Assembly (NCBI RefSeq): GCF_036884655.1 | Contig: NC_088339.1 | Coordinates: forward strand, 21,532,001 to 21,596,000 | Length of the DNA stretch: 64,000 bases | Direction: 5' to 3' | From: Musa acuminata AAA Group | Lineage: Eukaryota > Streptophyta > Magnoliopsida > Zingiberales > Musaceae | Shown here: in pieces, positions 24,601 through 34,973 of the stretch | Numbering within the stretch: position 1 is the first letter of the stretch | Layout: each line of letters opens with the position of its first letter | The notes under the pieces: generated by a model | What the model saw: only the letters and a program-made list of their open reading frames with translations | Databases searched by the model: none | Told to the model about the DNA's origin: nothing | Program-made: the position numbers and the translations under genes

Positions 24601-27600
24601 GGTCAAGGTTCTCAACAAATACTCTTTTGTAATTGAGCATTGTTCTAACACTTAAAATAAAACTATTAACGCCCTTAATTGAATTTCTACAATCTTGTCT
24701 ACCATGATTCTCAAGGTCATAGATCCAAGCGATTAAAAGAAAAGTATACTCAATATCCAAACTTTAGTCATATATATTGAGAAGTTCAGGATGAAAATCA
24801 TCATAAACATATGGACTTCATTCTTAGGGATGGTTATCTTTTTTGATCTACTAGATTGTGTGTTTCTCGATTCTCCCTTCAAGACTTTCTTATTTGGGAA
24901 ATACACGCATGTAGATTAATAGGTCACCTAGGCCAAGACAAAACCATTGCATTTGCTAAGGATAGATTTTATTGACCATCCTTAAAGTGAGATGTTGCTT
25001 GAGTAGTGTCACAGTGTCAAATTTATCAAATTATCAAAACTTGCAAACACAATTCTAACCTAGACACCCCATTACCCATTCCATGTTCACTATAGCAAGA
25101 TGTAAGTTTAAATTGTCCTTGGACTATTCAAAATAGCGTGTAGCCATGATTCTATTTTGGTTGTTGATCGATTTTAAAAAGATAGCCCACTTTATCCCAT
25201 GTAACAAGACCAACGATGCCTCACATATTGCTAAAGTGTTTTTTCGAGAAGTGATTAAATTATATAGCTTGCCCTCAACCTGCCTGATAGGGATGTGAAA
25301 TATGTTATCTACTTTTGAAAAACTTTATGAAAATTATTTAGCACAATATTAAAATTCTCTTCAGCCTTTTACCCCAGACTAATGGACAAACTGAGGTTGT
25401 TAACTGTTCCTTGAGAAATCTTCTTTTAGATGATTAGTTGGGGTGAAACCAAGAAATTGGAACTTAATCTTGCCCACGGCAGAGTTTGCATACAATAACT
25501 TAATCAATCGTTTGACCGAAAAAAGCCTATTCGAAGTTTTCCTCAACTATACTCCTTGCACACTCATTGACTTTGCACCTCTTTCACTTGATTATCATGC
25601 ATCAGAACCAATCAACACTTTCTTTCAACATATTCATGATTTACATAATGAAATATGACGTAAAATTATCATAAATAATGAAAGTTACAAACTTTCTACC
25701 AATGAACATCATAAAAATCAAGAGTTTCAAGTTGGTAATTATGTCTTGGCTTGCATTTGTCATGAGTGATTCCCTAAAACTCAATAAAAAAGTTGCATGC
25801 CCGAGCTATTGGTCCTTTTCCTATTATCCAAAAATTGGGTTCTAATGCGTATATGCTCGATTTGCCTTTTGACTTAAATATTAGTCTAGTTTTCAATGTA
25901 GAGGATTTAACTTCATATCATGGTACTTTTGAACCTCCTTTTCTATCTATCAATGTTCCTATAGGTGACAATCCTCCTAAAGCACCAATTCTCGCACAAC
26001 ATAGTGATGACATAGAGGCCATTCTTGATGATAGCCTATTTCAACTGCTACTAGCATTATTCCACACTTTCTTATCAAGTGGTATGATCATCCAACTACT
26101 GATGCCACTTTGGATTACTTTGGAGAAGTTACGTGACTTTGCACAAGACCTATTGGATTAGTACCTTATATATCACTCCTCGAGGTTGAGTTCTTTTCCA
26201 CCAGGGGAGAATGATGGAGAACCATCTAGCTTTACAATGGATTTCAGAAAAGTCTATTCTAGGCAAAGAAATCACTAAAAGTCATCAATTAGTTGGTCTA
26301 GAAATTCTAAGAGTTGCGTTAAAAATTGGTAAGTCTTTTGGTCTTTCTAAGGGCTCCTATTGTATTAAGTGCACTCATTTACTATTTAGGTATACTAGAA
26401 GTCACATTTTAGATTTCTAGAAGTCATTCTAATTCCCTAGGAGATTACTATTAGGAATCATTGCCTTCATTAATTATACCAAGGCTCCTAAACCCCAATA
26501 AACAGTGGAGCTTGTCAATGGAGCAAATAATTTATATTTAAATAAAAAGAACTGCATCTTCTTTAGTCTCTTACTCTCCTCTTTTATTTCACACTACTCT
26601 TTCTTCCTCTTCCCCTCTCTTCCTCTACTTCCCTACTCTGTCCTACACCACTAATCATTCATACAAACCATCCTTTGTTAAAGGTTATTTTTCACTCATC
26701 TCCTTAACGAATACAAATATGATGATAACCACTCCTTAGATCAATTTTGGAGAAGTATTTTGATTCCACCATCATAACTAACATGTCATCAAGTCTAGGT
26801 ATGGGAAACCTATACTTAATTGTGATTTTATTGATGACTCGAATGTCTAACACCCAACTATCCTTTTTTAGGTGTGAATAGTGCAGGGGCAGCGCAAGGA
26901 CTTAAGCTTTCTCTAATAAAACCTTTCCGTAGGAGTTTATCCACTTGTCTTTTTAGTTCAGTATGTTCTAAGGGGTTCATCCTATAATGTGGCAAGTTTG
27001 GAAGAGTTGACTTTGGTACTAAGTCAATTGTATCTTGAATGTCTCTAAAAGAGGGCAATTCATCAGGCAATTCCTCATGGGTGAGATGTTTAAATTCTTT
27101 TAAGAGCCTTGTCAACTTCCTTGGGATGGTCTTGGGCCACTTCAAGCAATGACCTTTATACTTCCTTTTGGTCATAAGAGCATAAATTATCCTCTCTTGT
27201 TGGTTTTCATATTCAAAATATTTTTTGTTTAACACATGTAAGGGTTTATCCTTTTATAGCATTTTTGAGCTTTTATTAACCTCAATTGGCTTACATGGGT
27301 TTAACATAATTTTCTTTCCCTCATGTTTAAACATATAAGTGTTGGCGTGACAAAAATGGCTCACATCCATGTCAAAGAGACATGATCGTCCTAAAAGGAT
27401 ATGGTCAACTTCCATCAGAAAGACATCACACCAAACCTATCCCTGATAAGTTGCAAACTTAATGGGAACTAGACAACACTGTTTACCGAGGATGGTGACT
27501 TTATTTACCCTTGCTACCTTATAGGGTCGACGGTGTGTTTCAAATTTCGGTTTCATTCTTTCAAGGGTTCCTATGGATACGACATTTGCACTACTACCCC

Positions 27601-30600
27601 CATCAATGATTATCTTACAACTCTTGTCGCCCACTTTAATGTGGGTATGAAAAATATTGGTTTGTCTCCAATCCTCCTCTACCTTGGGTGTGGTTAAGAT
27701 ACGTCTCAAGACAGCAAGGGTTTCATCGTTATTTTCATTAGCTTAATTGACTTCTTCAGGGATGTGAGCTAATTTATTTTGAGTATTTTATTTTTTCAAA
27801 GTCATTTCCTATGTGAAGGGCTCTTGATGGGCATTGATGTGCAAAGTGTCCTGTCTTGTGGTAATTAAAGCAACGAGTTGAGGTGTCGCTTTGTCTTAAA
27901 AGTTTGATAACAATCTTTCCTTTATTGTCTTAGGGATGTCTAATGGTTGGATCACTAAATCGATTTTGAGTGGAGGCTGTATTGGAAATTTTAGAAGGTT
28001 TATCATTTTCACTGACCCTATGTATGGCAAACTCTCCAACTTGGGAACTGAACCTCCTAGGGACATGAACCTTAAGATACTGCTAATACTCCTAGGCCAT
28101 ATTATATATATGTTCCAGAGAGTTAATAACATATAAGACTAACTCTTTCCTAATTTCAAGCTTTAGTCTCTTGAATGTCACATCTAACCATCAATTCATC
28201 AAACTTATTAATATATTCAAATACATACATATTGTTTTGATGCAAGGTTTGGAGTTGATCCATTAAATGTTCTTGGTAGAATATAAGGATATATTTTTCT
28301 TTTGGTTTTTCTTTCATTTCATCCTAATATTCTATTGGAGTTTGGCCTAAACGTTGAATTCATTTTTCAATATTGGTCCAGTGGAGTTTGGCTTAACCTA
28401 TGAATTTCATTTTTGCAAAACATACTCGAAGACCTTTTGACATATCATACTAATTGAAATAGTCATCCATATCAGACAACCAATCAATAAAAACCCTTGC
28501 ATCCAACCTGCCATTGAAGTAGGGTGCTTCTACTCTGACCATTTTTCTAATGTCATTATTAACCTCCCTAAAATTGTGTCTACCATGACCAAAGTGATTT
28601 TGGTGGTTCTCGTGCATATCCAAGTTGTACATGTGTCATGATGATGCAAGTGGTGGAGCACGAGGCCTTTCATATGCTCTTTCGGGCTTATACTCCAAAT
28701 GTTGTAAGTGATTTCTAGGATTGGTATTTTTTTAAATATGATTTTGCTCTTAGTCTAACTCTTGATCTGTCTTAGTATGATTTGAGTTATCATCATCCTG
28801 AGTTGGATCTAGGACCTTTGAAGTTCCAACTTTCTTAGCATATTGTCTCTTACCAAAGGAAACCACGAGAGAAGGTGAGAGAAACCTGATTTATAGAATA
28901 ATTAATTTAAACAATAAATAACAAAGCGGAAGTTCAATCACATACTAAGATCATCGAGGAGTGCTTTGACATCCTTTTGGTTGAATTCGGATGTTGAGAG
29001 ATTGGTTTGTGGGTGTTCGTTGCAAGATGGTTGAGTATGGGAGAGGAGAGGAATGTAGGGAATAATTTTGGACTCGCTCCATGTCCTCCGACTTTGATCA
29101 GGAGGAAGTTGTGGCCTCGCACCACTCACACAATTTATAAGAAAACAAAACTAATATTCATTCCAATACTAATGATCCCATTACAATACTTTGGCCTCTT
29201 TATATAGGCCATAAATACAGGAAGAAAAGAAGTTACAAATAAGGAAGAAAATAAAATTCATATCAAGATGATTCAGTACATTGTATTGGGTCATTTTTTG
29301 ATAAGATGAGATTCCAAAATATTCTCGTAAAATAATCTTACTTCTTTATGTATGATGTTCTTCCGTTTTTTGCAAGATGACGATTCTGAAGAATTATCTT
29401 CCTTCTTTGTGCATAATGCTTTTCCTTTCTTGCAAAATGATGATTCTTGCAATATTCTCTCTTATTTATTTACTTCTACTTTATTTTCAATCTAGAAAAT
29501 AAGATGCTAATTATGTAGAATATTGTCACATGACAATCCTAAAACATCAATTGAACCTGAACCTGAGTTCACTATCAATCCAAAGTGATTCAGTTCAGCT
29601 CTTTTTTTTTCCACATCTTCGAAATGTAGTTTGATTTCCATCATACCTGCTGCTATAGATTCAATGTAATTGTAAGTGTTGCATTTAAAAATTCTCTTGA
29701 TTGTTTGGTTGCTTGCATTTGCAACTGCAGTTTGCTGTGTGTTTTGTTTTGTTGCCTTTGTTCACAATTGCTGTTTCACTCATCTAGTGTTTGGTGGTGA
29801 ATGAAGATTGTGGGAAGATGGAAGAAAATACTGTGGTTATTGAGATGGGTAACAGCAGTTGTGCGGCACGAAAGGAAGGATGAAGAAAAGGATCACAATG
29901 GTCAAGGTGGGTGGTTGGAGGGGACACTGGAAACTGGAGAGATATGTGGTTGTTGTATGTAATACAGGAGATGCTATGGATGGAGTCAACTTTACCATCA
30001 TCTCTAGCCAAGTTTGGCCTGAGGCAGCCAAAAACTAATTATTAAGCACAAAAGTATAGCATACGTGTATTCAAAATATTAAGGTATAATGACATGGTTC
30101 AGACCCAAGAATTCTCACAATAAATTGGTGTACATTATGAACCTAAACATGCATAATCTGATTTCATTTGGGCAGGGCCAGGCTAGAGAAGCTTTTACCT
30201 AAGTCAAACGAATTTTGATTGGGCATATATTTTTTGCCCATGTTGGGCCTGACCAAGTCAAAACATTGTGCGGGTCTCCCCAGTAGCAGTCTAAATTGTT
30301 AGTTTACACAGATGGGCTAGCCAAAAAAAAAGGTCTGCAGGGGAGCATTTATTTGAAATAATAGATCCTAAATTGTAACTATTCTGGAGTTCAACCTGCA
30401 GGTTGTTTGGTTGCACTTGGAAGTATAGACTAAAGGTCCTAAGTTGCAATTGTAATGCAAGAAATATTATACATGTCAACTTGATAAAGTGGCCACAGTG
30501 CCACGTTGCATATACATGGTATGTGGGAGCATATGCAGCTGCATATACTATGGTATGTCAATTAAGGTATTCAAGTTAACTTTAATATGGAGATTAAGAG

Positions 30601-31519
30601 TAATACAATCAACTCTAGATTGTTAGTGACTGAACATATGCTTGAACCTAATAAAAAATTATAGGATGATTTTATACCCATTTAAGAACTCAAGCGATAA
30701 GTTATAAGAAACGAGTATAGATATAACTGATGAATGTCATAATATTTCCACATATGCTAGCCACATACTACATTCCAGAACACATGCCTGCACTACTCAA
30801 TGGTCATCTATTGTAACATAGCAGCTAAACATCTGCTTTAATTAGATTTTTTTATTCAGTATGATGCTCCAAGCAAGCACTTTATTTTCAAGAAATAACT
30901 AGTCTGATTTGATGGGGAACATTTATATCTCTTTATTAAAATTGTAACAGAGAAGTGATAAAAATATATTAAAGGTTATACGATATATCACTCTCACTGC
31001 TCAGTCAATATCCTATTCTGGTGTTATCTAACACTAGATTGTTTTTTGCACTTGCAGATTTTCTATTTCGTTGGGTTTGGCTTGTTCTGCCTCGAGTCAC
31101 TGCTCAGCGTTTGGGTCATGCAGGTGATATTTCTGTGCCTGGGAGCTGCTGGCAATTGACAATTTCCTTTTTGTCTTTCCTTTTAAAGTTAATTGTGTTT
31201 ACTTCATTGATTAAAATATGTTTATATAAGGTTTTAAGGTCATCAGTAATCTTGCTTATCATTTGTATACTAAATGAAATATAGTCAGAGTATTTTGAAT
31301 AAAAATACCTTGGTTTCCAAATGAGAAATCAGAATGCCTTATGAGATCCAGTAAAATTTGAATTTGTAAAAGGACAGTTCTTGTTGAATACAATGTTTCA
31401 CACATTTTTACTTTTGTTGTAATCCTGTGCAGAAAGTATATATGTACTTCCGAGGGAGCGGAAAGGCTGCAGAAATGAAGCGGGAGGCAGCACGTGGTGC
31501 TATGAGGGCGGCAATATGA
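6687..31519 (+). CDS. SCAMP: Secretory carrier-associated membrane protein (SCAMP), 270 aa, 12 coding exons
   Basis: Exons: 6687-6743, 8776-8838, 9599-9661, 10318-10351, 10501-10623, 11214-11276, 11355-11448, 11566-11611, 11702-11769, 12701-12749, 31058-31123, 31433-31519; every junction is GT-AG and the frame is continuous to a TGA. SCAMPs are four-span proteins of the plasma membrane, trans-Golgi/early endosome and secretory vesicles, acting in membrane traffic. Seen in order: an N-terminal NPF motif (residues 16-18), a charged coiled coil ([20 protein letters not shown], about 41-70), the signature [15 protein letters not shown], four hydrophobic spans (about 104-127, 138-158, 174-196, 220-241) including the [15 protein letters not shown] loop, and the C-terminal tail [20 protein letters not shown]. 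The linker usually found between the NPF region and the coiled coil (P-rich, ending VDIPLD) was not found. Intron 10 is 18.3 kb and holds nested retrotransposons, yet the coding exons are undamaged. Confidence 0.95.
8030..8360. repeat. Dispersed non-coding repeats in SCAMP intron 1
   Basis: Two adjoining blocks unlike the surrounding intron. The first (about 8030-8190) is rich in ACCGG/CCGGT words (TTTACCGGTTGGTATGTACC) resembling blocks near 38030-38300, 40750-41120 and 53930-54120 in introns of the other genes. The second (about 8200-8360) holds CCACTTCCGATGTGGGACTA, a word I associate with common plant dispersed repeats. Element ends were not determined; MITE-like elements are the likeliest explanation. 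Confidence 0.4.
13086..13866 (-). repeat. 3' LTR of element A
   Basis: Aligns by eye along its length with 28876-29640, for example the shared GTTGTGGCCTCGCACCACTC and TTTGGCCTCYTTATATAGGCC type blocks, with scattered substitutions and small indels. The end GATTTCCA is followed on the inner side by sequence that on the minus strand is purine-rich (GGAAGAGTTGATGGAAAAT), a plausible polypurine tract. Confidence 0.8.
14217..14331 (-). mobile_element. SINE fragment (Au-like) with 17-bp target duplication
   Basis: A 115-bp insert in element A, flanked by AAATCTTCAATATTGAT (14200-14216) and AAATCTTTAATATTGAT (14332-14348), 16 of 17 bases identical. On the minus strand the insert ends ATGTAGCCGATCCCAAATAG, then TTGGGACTTACGACTTTG and a TTATTGTTGTTGT tail. 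This 3' end matches what I know of the plant Au SINE family (conserved GTAGCCGA...GTTGGGA, then TTG repeats). Its length suggests 5' truncation, because the tRNA-related promoter is not obvious. Confidence 0.75.
14349..16414 (-). pseudogene. Element A: RT C-terminal half, RNase H and integrase remains
   Basis: Minus-strand reading. 16428-16165 holds the RT part [18 protein letters not shown] and the catalytic [18 protein letters not shown] block. 15669-15157 holds the end of RNase H ([20 protein letters not shown]) and the integrase zinc-finger region ([20 protein letters not shown], then [10 protein letters not shown]). Weaker integrase-core similarity continues to about 14700. Stops and shifts between these pieces mean no functional polyprotein. 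Confidence 0.85.
16415..16873 (+). repeat. 5' LTR of element B
   Basis: Shares TTAGTTGGTCTAGAAATTCT, TTACTATTTAGG and many other blocks in order with 26212-26650. It ends in a C/T-rich stretch and TCTACACC, just before GGTTTTGGTATCAAAGCC, which contains the primer-binding site complementary to initiator tRNA-Met. Confidence 0.85.
17600..18653 (+). pseudogene. Element B gag and protease remains
   Basis: Around 17750-18240 the translation carries the retrotransposon gag pattern ([11 protein letters not shown]; then [18 protein letters not shown] at 18049-18237), with stops between blocks. At 18419-18650 a frame contains [21 protein letters not shown] followed by [12 protein letters not shown], the C-terminal protease motif of Ty3/gypsy elements (D-V-x-P-x-x-x-x-x-ILLGRPW-like). 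The reading is cut by element C at 18654. Confidence 0.75.
18654..19107 (+). repeat. 5' LTR of element C
   Basis: Begins TGTCACGGGCAAAACT and ends AAGTCCGTGATA. It shares long blocks with 22807-23253, for example GGTCGAAGGCTTAACAACC and AAATAAAGGTTGTGTCATGT, with scattered substitutions. Confidence 0.85.
19108..22806 (+). other. Interior of element C, no recognised protein
   Basis: GC-rich interior. Plus-strand frames are short (under 82 codons); the longest frame is 154 codons at 21943-21479 on the minus strand, serine- and proline-rich, with no motif I recognise. A degenerate internal sub-repeat is visible: CATGGTACCATAGAGGCGGG at 21033 and CATGGTACCGCAAAGGCGGG at 21608. I treat this as a non-coding or decayed coding cargo region rather than host genes. 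Confidence 0.6.
22807..23253 (+). repeat. 3' LTR of element C
   Basis: Begins TATCATGGACAAAACT (first dinucleotide changed from TG) and ends AAGTCCGTAACA. Partner of 18654-19107. Element B sequence resumes immediately after it. Confidence 0.85.
23258..26211 (+). pseudogene. Element B pol remains (RT, RNase H, integrase)
   Basis: In plus-strand frames broken by stops: an RT start ([20 protein letters not shown] at 23285-23467), then RT blocks near 23840-23990 including [12 protein letters not shown] and the catalytic FDDILIFNK, then RNase H traces near 24500-24750, and integrase from 24890 ([19 protein letters not shown], then SQCQIYQI). The C-terminal part at 25443-25658 ([19 protein letters not shown]) and 25793-26161 ([20 protein letters not shown]) closes the integrase. 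Ty3/gypsy order; not functional. Confidence 0.85.
26212..26650 (+). repeat. 3' LTR of element B
   Basis: Partner of 16415-16873. It starts directly after the purine-rich tract at about 26201-26211 and ends CCTACACCA, followed by the target-site copy CTAAT. Confidence 0.85.
26656..28875 (-). pseudogene. Element A: gag, protease and RT N-terminal half
   Basis: Minus-strand pieces: a gag fragment (28632-28450, with [20 protein letters not shown]), an aspartic protease (27709-27437, with the active-site-like [13 protein letters not shown] where a gypsy protease has D-S/T-G or D-G-G-S-S) and the start of RT (27235-26858, with [20 protein letters not shown] and then [12 protein letters not shown]). 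The RT is cut at ...DGLYE by element B and resumes at 16414. Frames are interrupted. Confidence 0.85.
28876..29640 (-). repeat. 5' LTR of element A
   Basis: Partner of 13086-13866. It lies next to the gag end of the minus-strand element, so it is the 5' LTR. Beyond it (from 29641) begins sequence that reads as host intron. A primer-binding site next to it was not recognised with confidence. Confidence 0.8.
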
Positions 31520-32410
31520 TTATTGTATTTAGAATCACTTGCTTTCAATGGCCACTGTCTGATTGGAAGGCAAGAAATGCTCTTGATCAAGCTGATGCTT
31601 TGCATGCTTGATTTCTTGGTCATTCATGTCTTCAGATTATTGTCAGGCATCTACCTTGCATGAGCACTAATTTGAGTACACTGTCCTTTTTCCAAAAATT
31701 TACTGGGGAAGTTTGTATCTGCTATGGCTTCTTTGAAGCCTCTTCTTGATTGTGTTAACCATCTGATTTCTTCCTACCACAGTAGTGACTGTTCCTGTTA
31801 CGGTGGTCGATGTGCTATCGAAAATAGTTTGTAGATATTCGCATGATGCCTTTCTGATTGACCCCTATTTACATAAATTAGTTTTGCATCCCATGACAAC
31901 TGCATCTAAAAGATCCTTGATCAAAATTGGGAAGCCACAAACTTGTCTTTTATGGGTCCTAATTTCAATTGATAACATAATTCGCCAATGTCAAACTACA
32001 ATCTTTGTATAGCTTACTCATGGTCTGGTTGCATGAACAGAGATAAACTTGGTGCAGTGCCATTGCACAGGTAGGTGGATGGAGTCACCAATTTACCCAC
32101 CTATAAAGCTAATCATAAGGACACAGAAAGGATAGATCGGGAAAGGTATCAAGCAAGAGTGCAGATCTTAGTTTCCTACTCGAGAACGATAAATTCAAGC
32201 AGGACTGTTCTCCAGTACAATTCAGGACATGTAAAGATAGAGACGAGGGAGTTTATAGGTGGTAAAATGTCAGCAGCAAAAGAGAACATGCTCAGAGAAT
32301 AGCAATAAAAAAGACTACGATTGCACGATATCAGTTAAAGAAACAAAAAGAAGTTTCGACAACGGTAGGCAATATCACCTGCAGTGTCAGGCCGGTGAAT
32401 CTATCTGAAG
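31520..32410. other. Convergent 3' region between SCAMP and the NPH3-like gene
   Basis: About 0.9 kb between two stop codons facing each other; it should contain both 3' untranslated regions. No further coding segment or repeat is seen. Poly-A signals were not assigned. Confidence 0.6.
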
Positions 32411-34933
32411 TTATTTGCCACCCGCCACAGATTGCGACTTGACCCCAAACCCACATTTCCGGGAGAAAATGTTCCATGAACTCCTTGGCTTTCCGAGCTT
32501 CTCGATCTCTTGCTTCATGCTCAAACATTCCTTCTCGAGCTCCAGAACTTGCGACCTCATGTCATCGACATCCATATGGTGATCGTCGTTCTCCTGTTCC
32601 TCGCTGATATCTGCTTGAATCGCGACATTGCTGCTCTTCTGGAGAGCGAGGTTGGCATGAGGAGCCTGGGAGTTCTCCACCCTGTCGGAGACGAAGAACC
32701 AACCTGCAATCGAGGTTCGTAGGTGGAGCTGCTCAAAGAACAGAACTTGGACGACCAGTCTGAGGGGAAGCCTCTCGTTCTGGGCTGCATGAGTGCAGGC
32801 TTCCAAGGAGAGCTTCTGGCAGTTAATGAGTTGGCAGATCTGCTCCCTCTCGGATTCTGTGAGCCATGGATGTGACTGCAATAGAAACCAAAAGTCATCA
32901 AGATTGTTTTCTTGATCAAAGAAGTGTTATGCAAACCTGCATGATTCAAGTTTGGCCTGCTTATTCATCTCCAACTAGCCTGGCTCTGTGAATGTGTGTT
33001 GTATCCTAATGGGGTCAGAATGTGTAGAAAGAAATGTCAACGAATACTTTTCCTTTTAAGAGAAGAATGTGTTCCATCTTAAAAGGATCCAATCAAATAT
33101 TAACTTCATTTAGCAAATTAAACTGATGTTGAAGGTAGTTTTGATCTGTAGTTCTTGCACTCTGATCTCAACAGAGAATCAACCATTGTACTGCTTCAAG
33201 CAGCAAAGATCAAATTCTAAACACGTCTTGCGATGCCTCTTGTGCATGGATACATCTATAGATAATATTACTTCTACATTCATTCAAAAACTAGGAAGGG
33301 TTTCAGCAGAACAGTATACAGAGCGAAAACATGATCAGAAAAGGATATGTTACCTTGAGATAAACGTCAATAGCTCTGTAGATACCATCATCCAAAGGCC
33401 TGGCGTAATCCGAAACGACGGAAGCCAGTGAGAGGAACTTGTGAAGCTTCAAATTAACATCAGCTGCAACTTCTGCAAGATAGACATCCACAAGTCTTGC
33501 CACCATAGTCATGGGTGTCGGTGATGAAGAGGAGGTTATCGATTGCCCCTCGTCGACTATGGCTGGAGAAGTCACAGCCGACTGGTTTAGCTGCATGAAG
33601 TGGACGAGGATTCGCTGGACACAGTCTACGTCGTAAAGAGTTTCCACCGAAGGGTCCAGGCTTGGTATTAGGAGATCCTCCAGTGCAGCTTCCTCCACTT
33701 GGGCTCCTGTTCTCCTCTCCAAATTCTCCCTACAGGAAGGACTCGCACGTAAGATCATGGCAGTGCGAAGCAATCGGAGAAGGAACCTGGTCGAGATCAC
33801 ACCCTTGTTCATGGGTAGCAGGTCAACAATCTCTTCAAGGAAGACCCTTTGCTCGCTTTCTGATGCTGCTGAAATCGATGTACCAGGCGTGATGCGAGCA
33901 GCAGTACTGCCCCCACTCAGTCCTGGTAAGGACCTCTTTGCAGAATAAATGAGGGCTTCAGCAACGTTTTCCGGCTTCATTCCTTTGGCCTCCATGGCCA
34001 AGATGAGTCTTTTAAACAGTGGCAGACCGAGGAACGTTGCGTCCATATACCACCAATCAGCAAGCGCTGACCTCGGTGCCTCTCTGGCGACTATTCCGTT
34101 CCAGGGAGTTCTGCTACTGCTACAACTACTGCTACCTTGTGAGCTTTTGGTGGCGGCGTGTCCACCCACAGGCCAAGCCGAAAGACTCGAATCAGAACAA
34201 GCTTTAGATGCCAGAGAGTTGATGCATCTGGAGACGATATGGAGGCCTTCTGCATGAGGAAGAACGCTCTCGCATGCCTCAAGGGCTTTGATTGTGTCCT
34301 TCCAGCTACCAAGTACTTCGCCCAGGAAGTTGTCTGTCCGCGTGATAAGGTTGCCTCCTACATAATCCTCGGTCATGAGGAGGTGCTCCGCGGCACATCG
34401 CACAGGCACAACGTTGGTGGCATTCAGCTCTATCTTGATGTCGTAGCAAAATTTGGCCGCCAGCTCGAAAGCCTTGGCGCCACCAGGGATGTCATGGAGA
34501 TGAAGAACACAAGCTTTTCCATCCTCACTGCGGAATTCACTTATCATTCTTCCCAAAAGACCGCTCCTATTGAGCAGTGGGAACTGCAGGTCAATAACGA
34601 AATGTATTAGGCCTCTGATTGAACACATTGAATGGCAAAACCAGCAACACATCTCAGACTGTAGAAGAAAAGACTAGATTCTTTTTCCTTCCTCGATAAT
34701 GAAGAGAGAAGAAAAGTTCCCATAAAACGATTAAAAAAGAATGAATGACAAATTTGTTCCTGAAGCTCCCCGCGATGAATCCAATAAATTCGGCTTATAG
34801 CACTGATCAAACTGGTCATAATAAATGTTTCAAAAGTAGTTCCCAACAAAATATTAATAATTCTTAAACAATCATAATAATTAATAGACCTATATTATCT
34901 TCATATCAATTATTTTGTATAATTTTATATTTA

Positions 34934-34973
<40 letters not shown>

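Larger units (their letters stand above)
16415..26650 (+). mobile_element. LTR retrotransposon B (Ty3/gypsy), inserted in element A
   Basis: LTRs of about 440-460 bp at 16415-16873 and 26212-26650 start TGATGGAGAA; the right one ends ACACCA. The flanks CTAAC (16410-16414) and CTAAT (26651-26655) form a 5-bp target duplication with one change. A primer-binding site TGGTATCAAAGCC follows the left LTR and a purine tract CCAGGGGAGAA precedes the right one, giving plus orientation. Internal gag, protease, RT, RNase H and integrase remains are split by element C. All frames carry stops. Confidence 0.88.
13086..29640 (-). mobile_element. LTR retrotransposon A (Ty3/gypsy), host of the nest
   Basis: Two direct repeats of about 770-780 bp bound the element (13086-13866 and 28876-29640). 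Between them, on the minus strand, gag, protease, reverse transcriptase, RNase H and integrase remains follow in Ty3/gypsy order once element B (16415-26650) is removed. The protease-before-RT and RNase H-before-integrase order separates it from copia. Frames are broken, so it is inactive. The LTR outer ends on the right read GATTTCCA; both left ends are preceded by GAGAGAAGG, so the exact left border is uncertain by about 9 bp, and I could not find a target duplication. Confidence 0.85.
12750..31057 (+). other. SCAMP intron 10, 18.3 kb, filled by nested retrotransposons
   Basis: The donor GTGAGT follows ...KVLVG, and the acceptor TTGCAG precedes IFYFVGFG; joining them gives the expected uninterrupted SCAMP sequence. 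Intron sequence of apparently host origin remains at about 12750-13076 and 29641-31057. Everything between belongs to LTR elements A, B and C plus a SINE fragment. The element strands are mixed: A is antisense to SCAMP, B and C are sense. Other introns of this gene are about 80 bp to 2 kb. Confidence 0.9.

Noticed and set aside
15157..26161. Endogenous pararetrovirus (badnavirus-like) instead of LTR elements
   Set aside because: The RT fragments are accompanied by integrase blocks, LTRs, primer-binding sites and target duplications, which fit Ty3/gypsy retrotransposons; no movement or coat-protein region was seen.
33126..34610. Several plus-strand frames of 60-150 codons opposite the NPH3-like exons
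   Set aside because: They are the complement of the long conserved coding exon 34583-33354.
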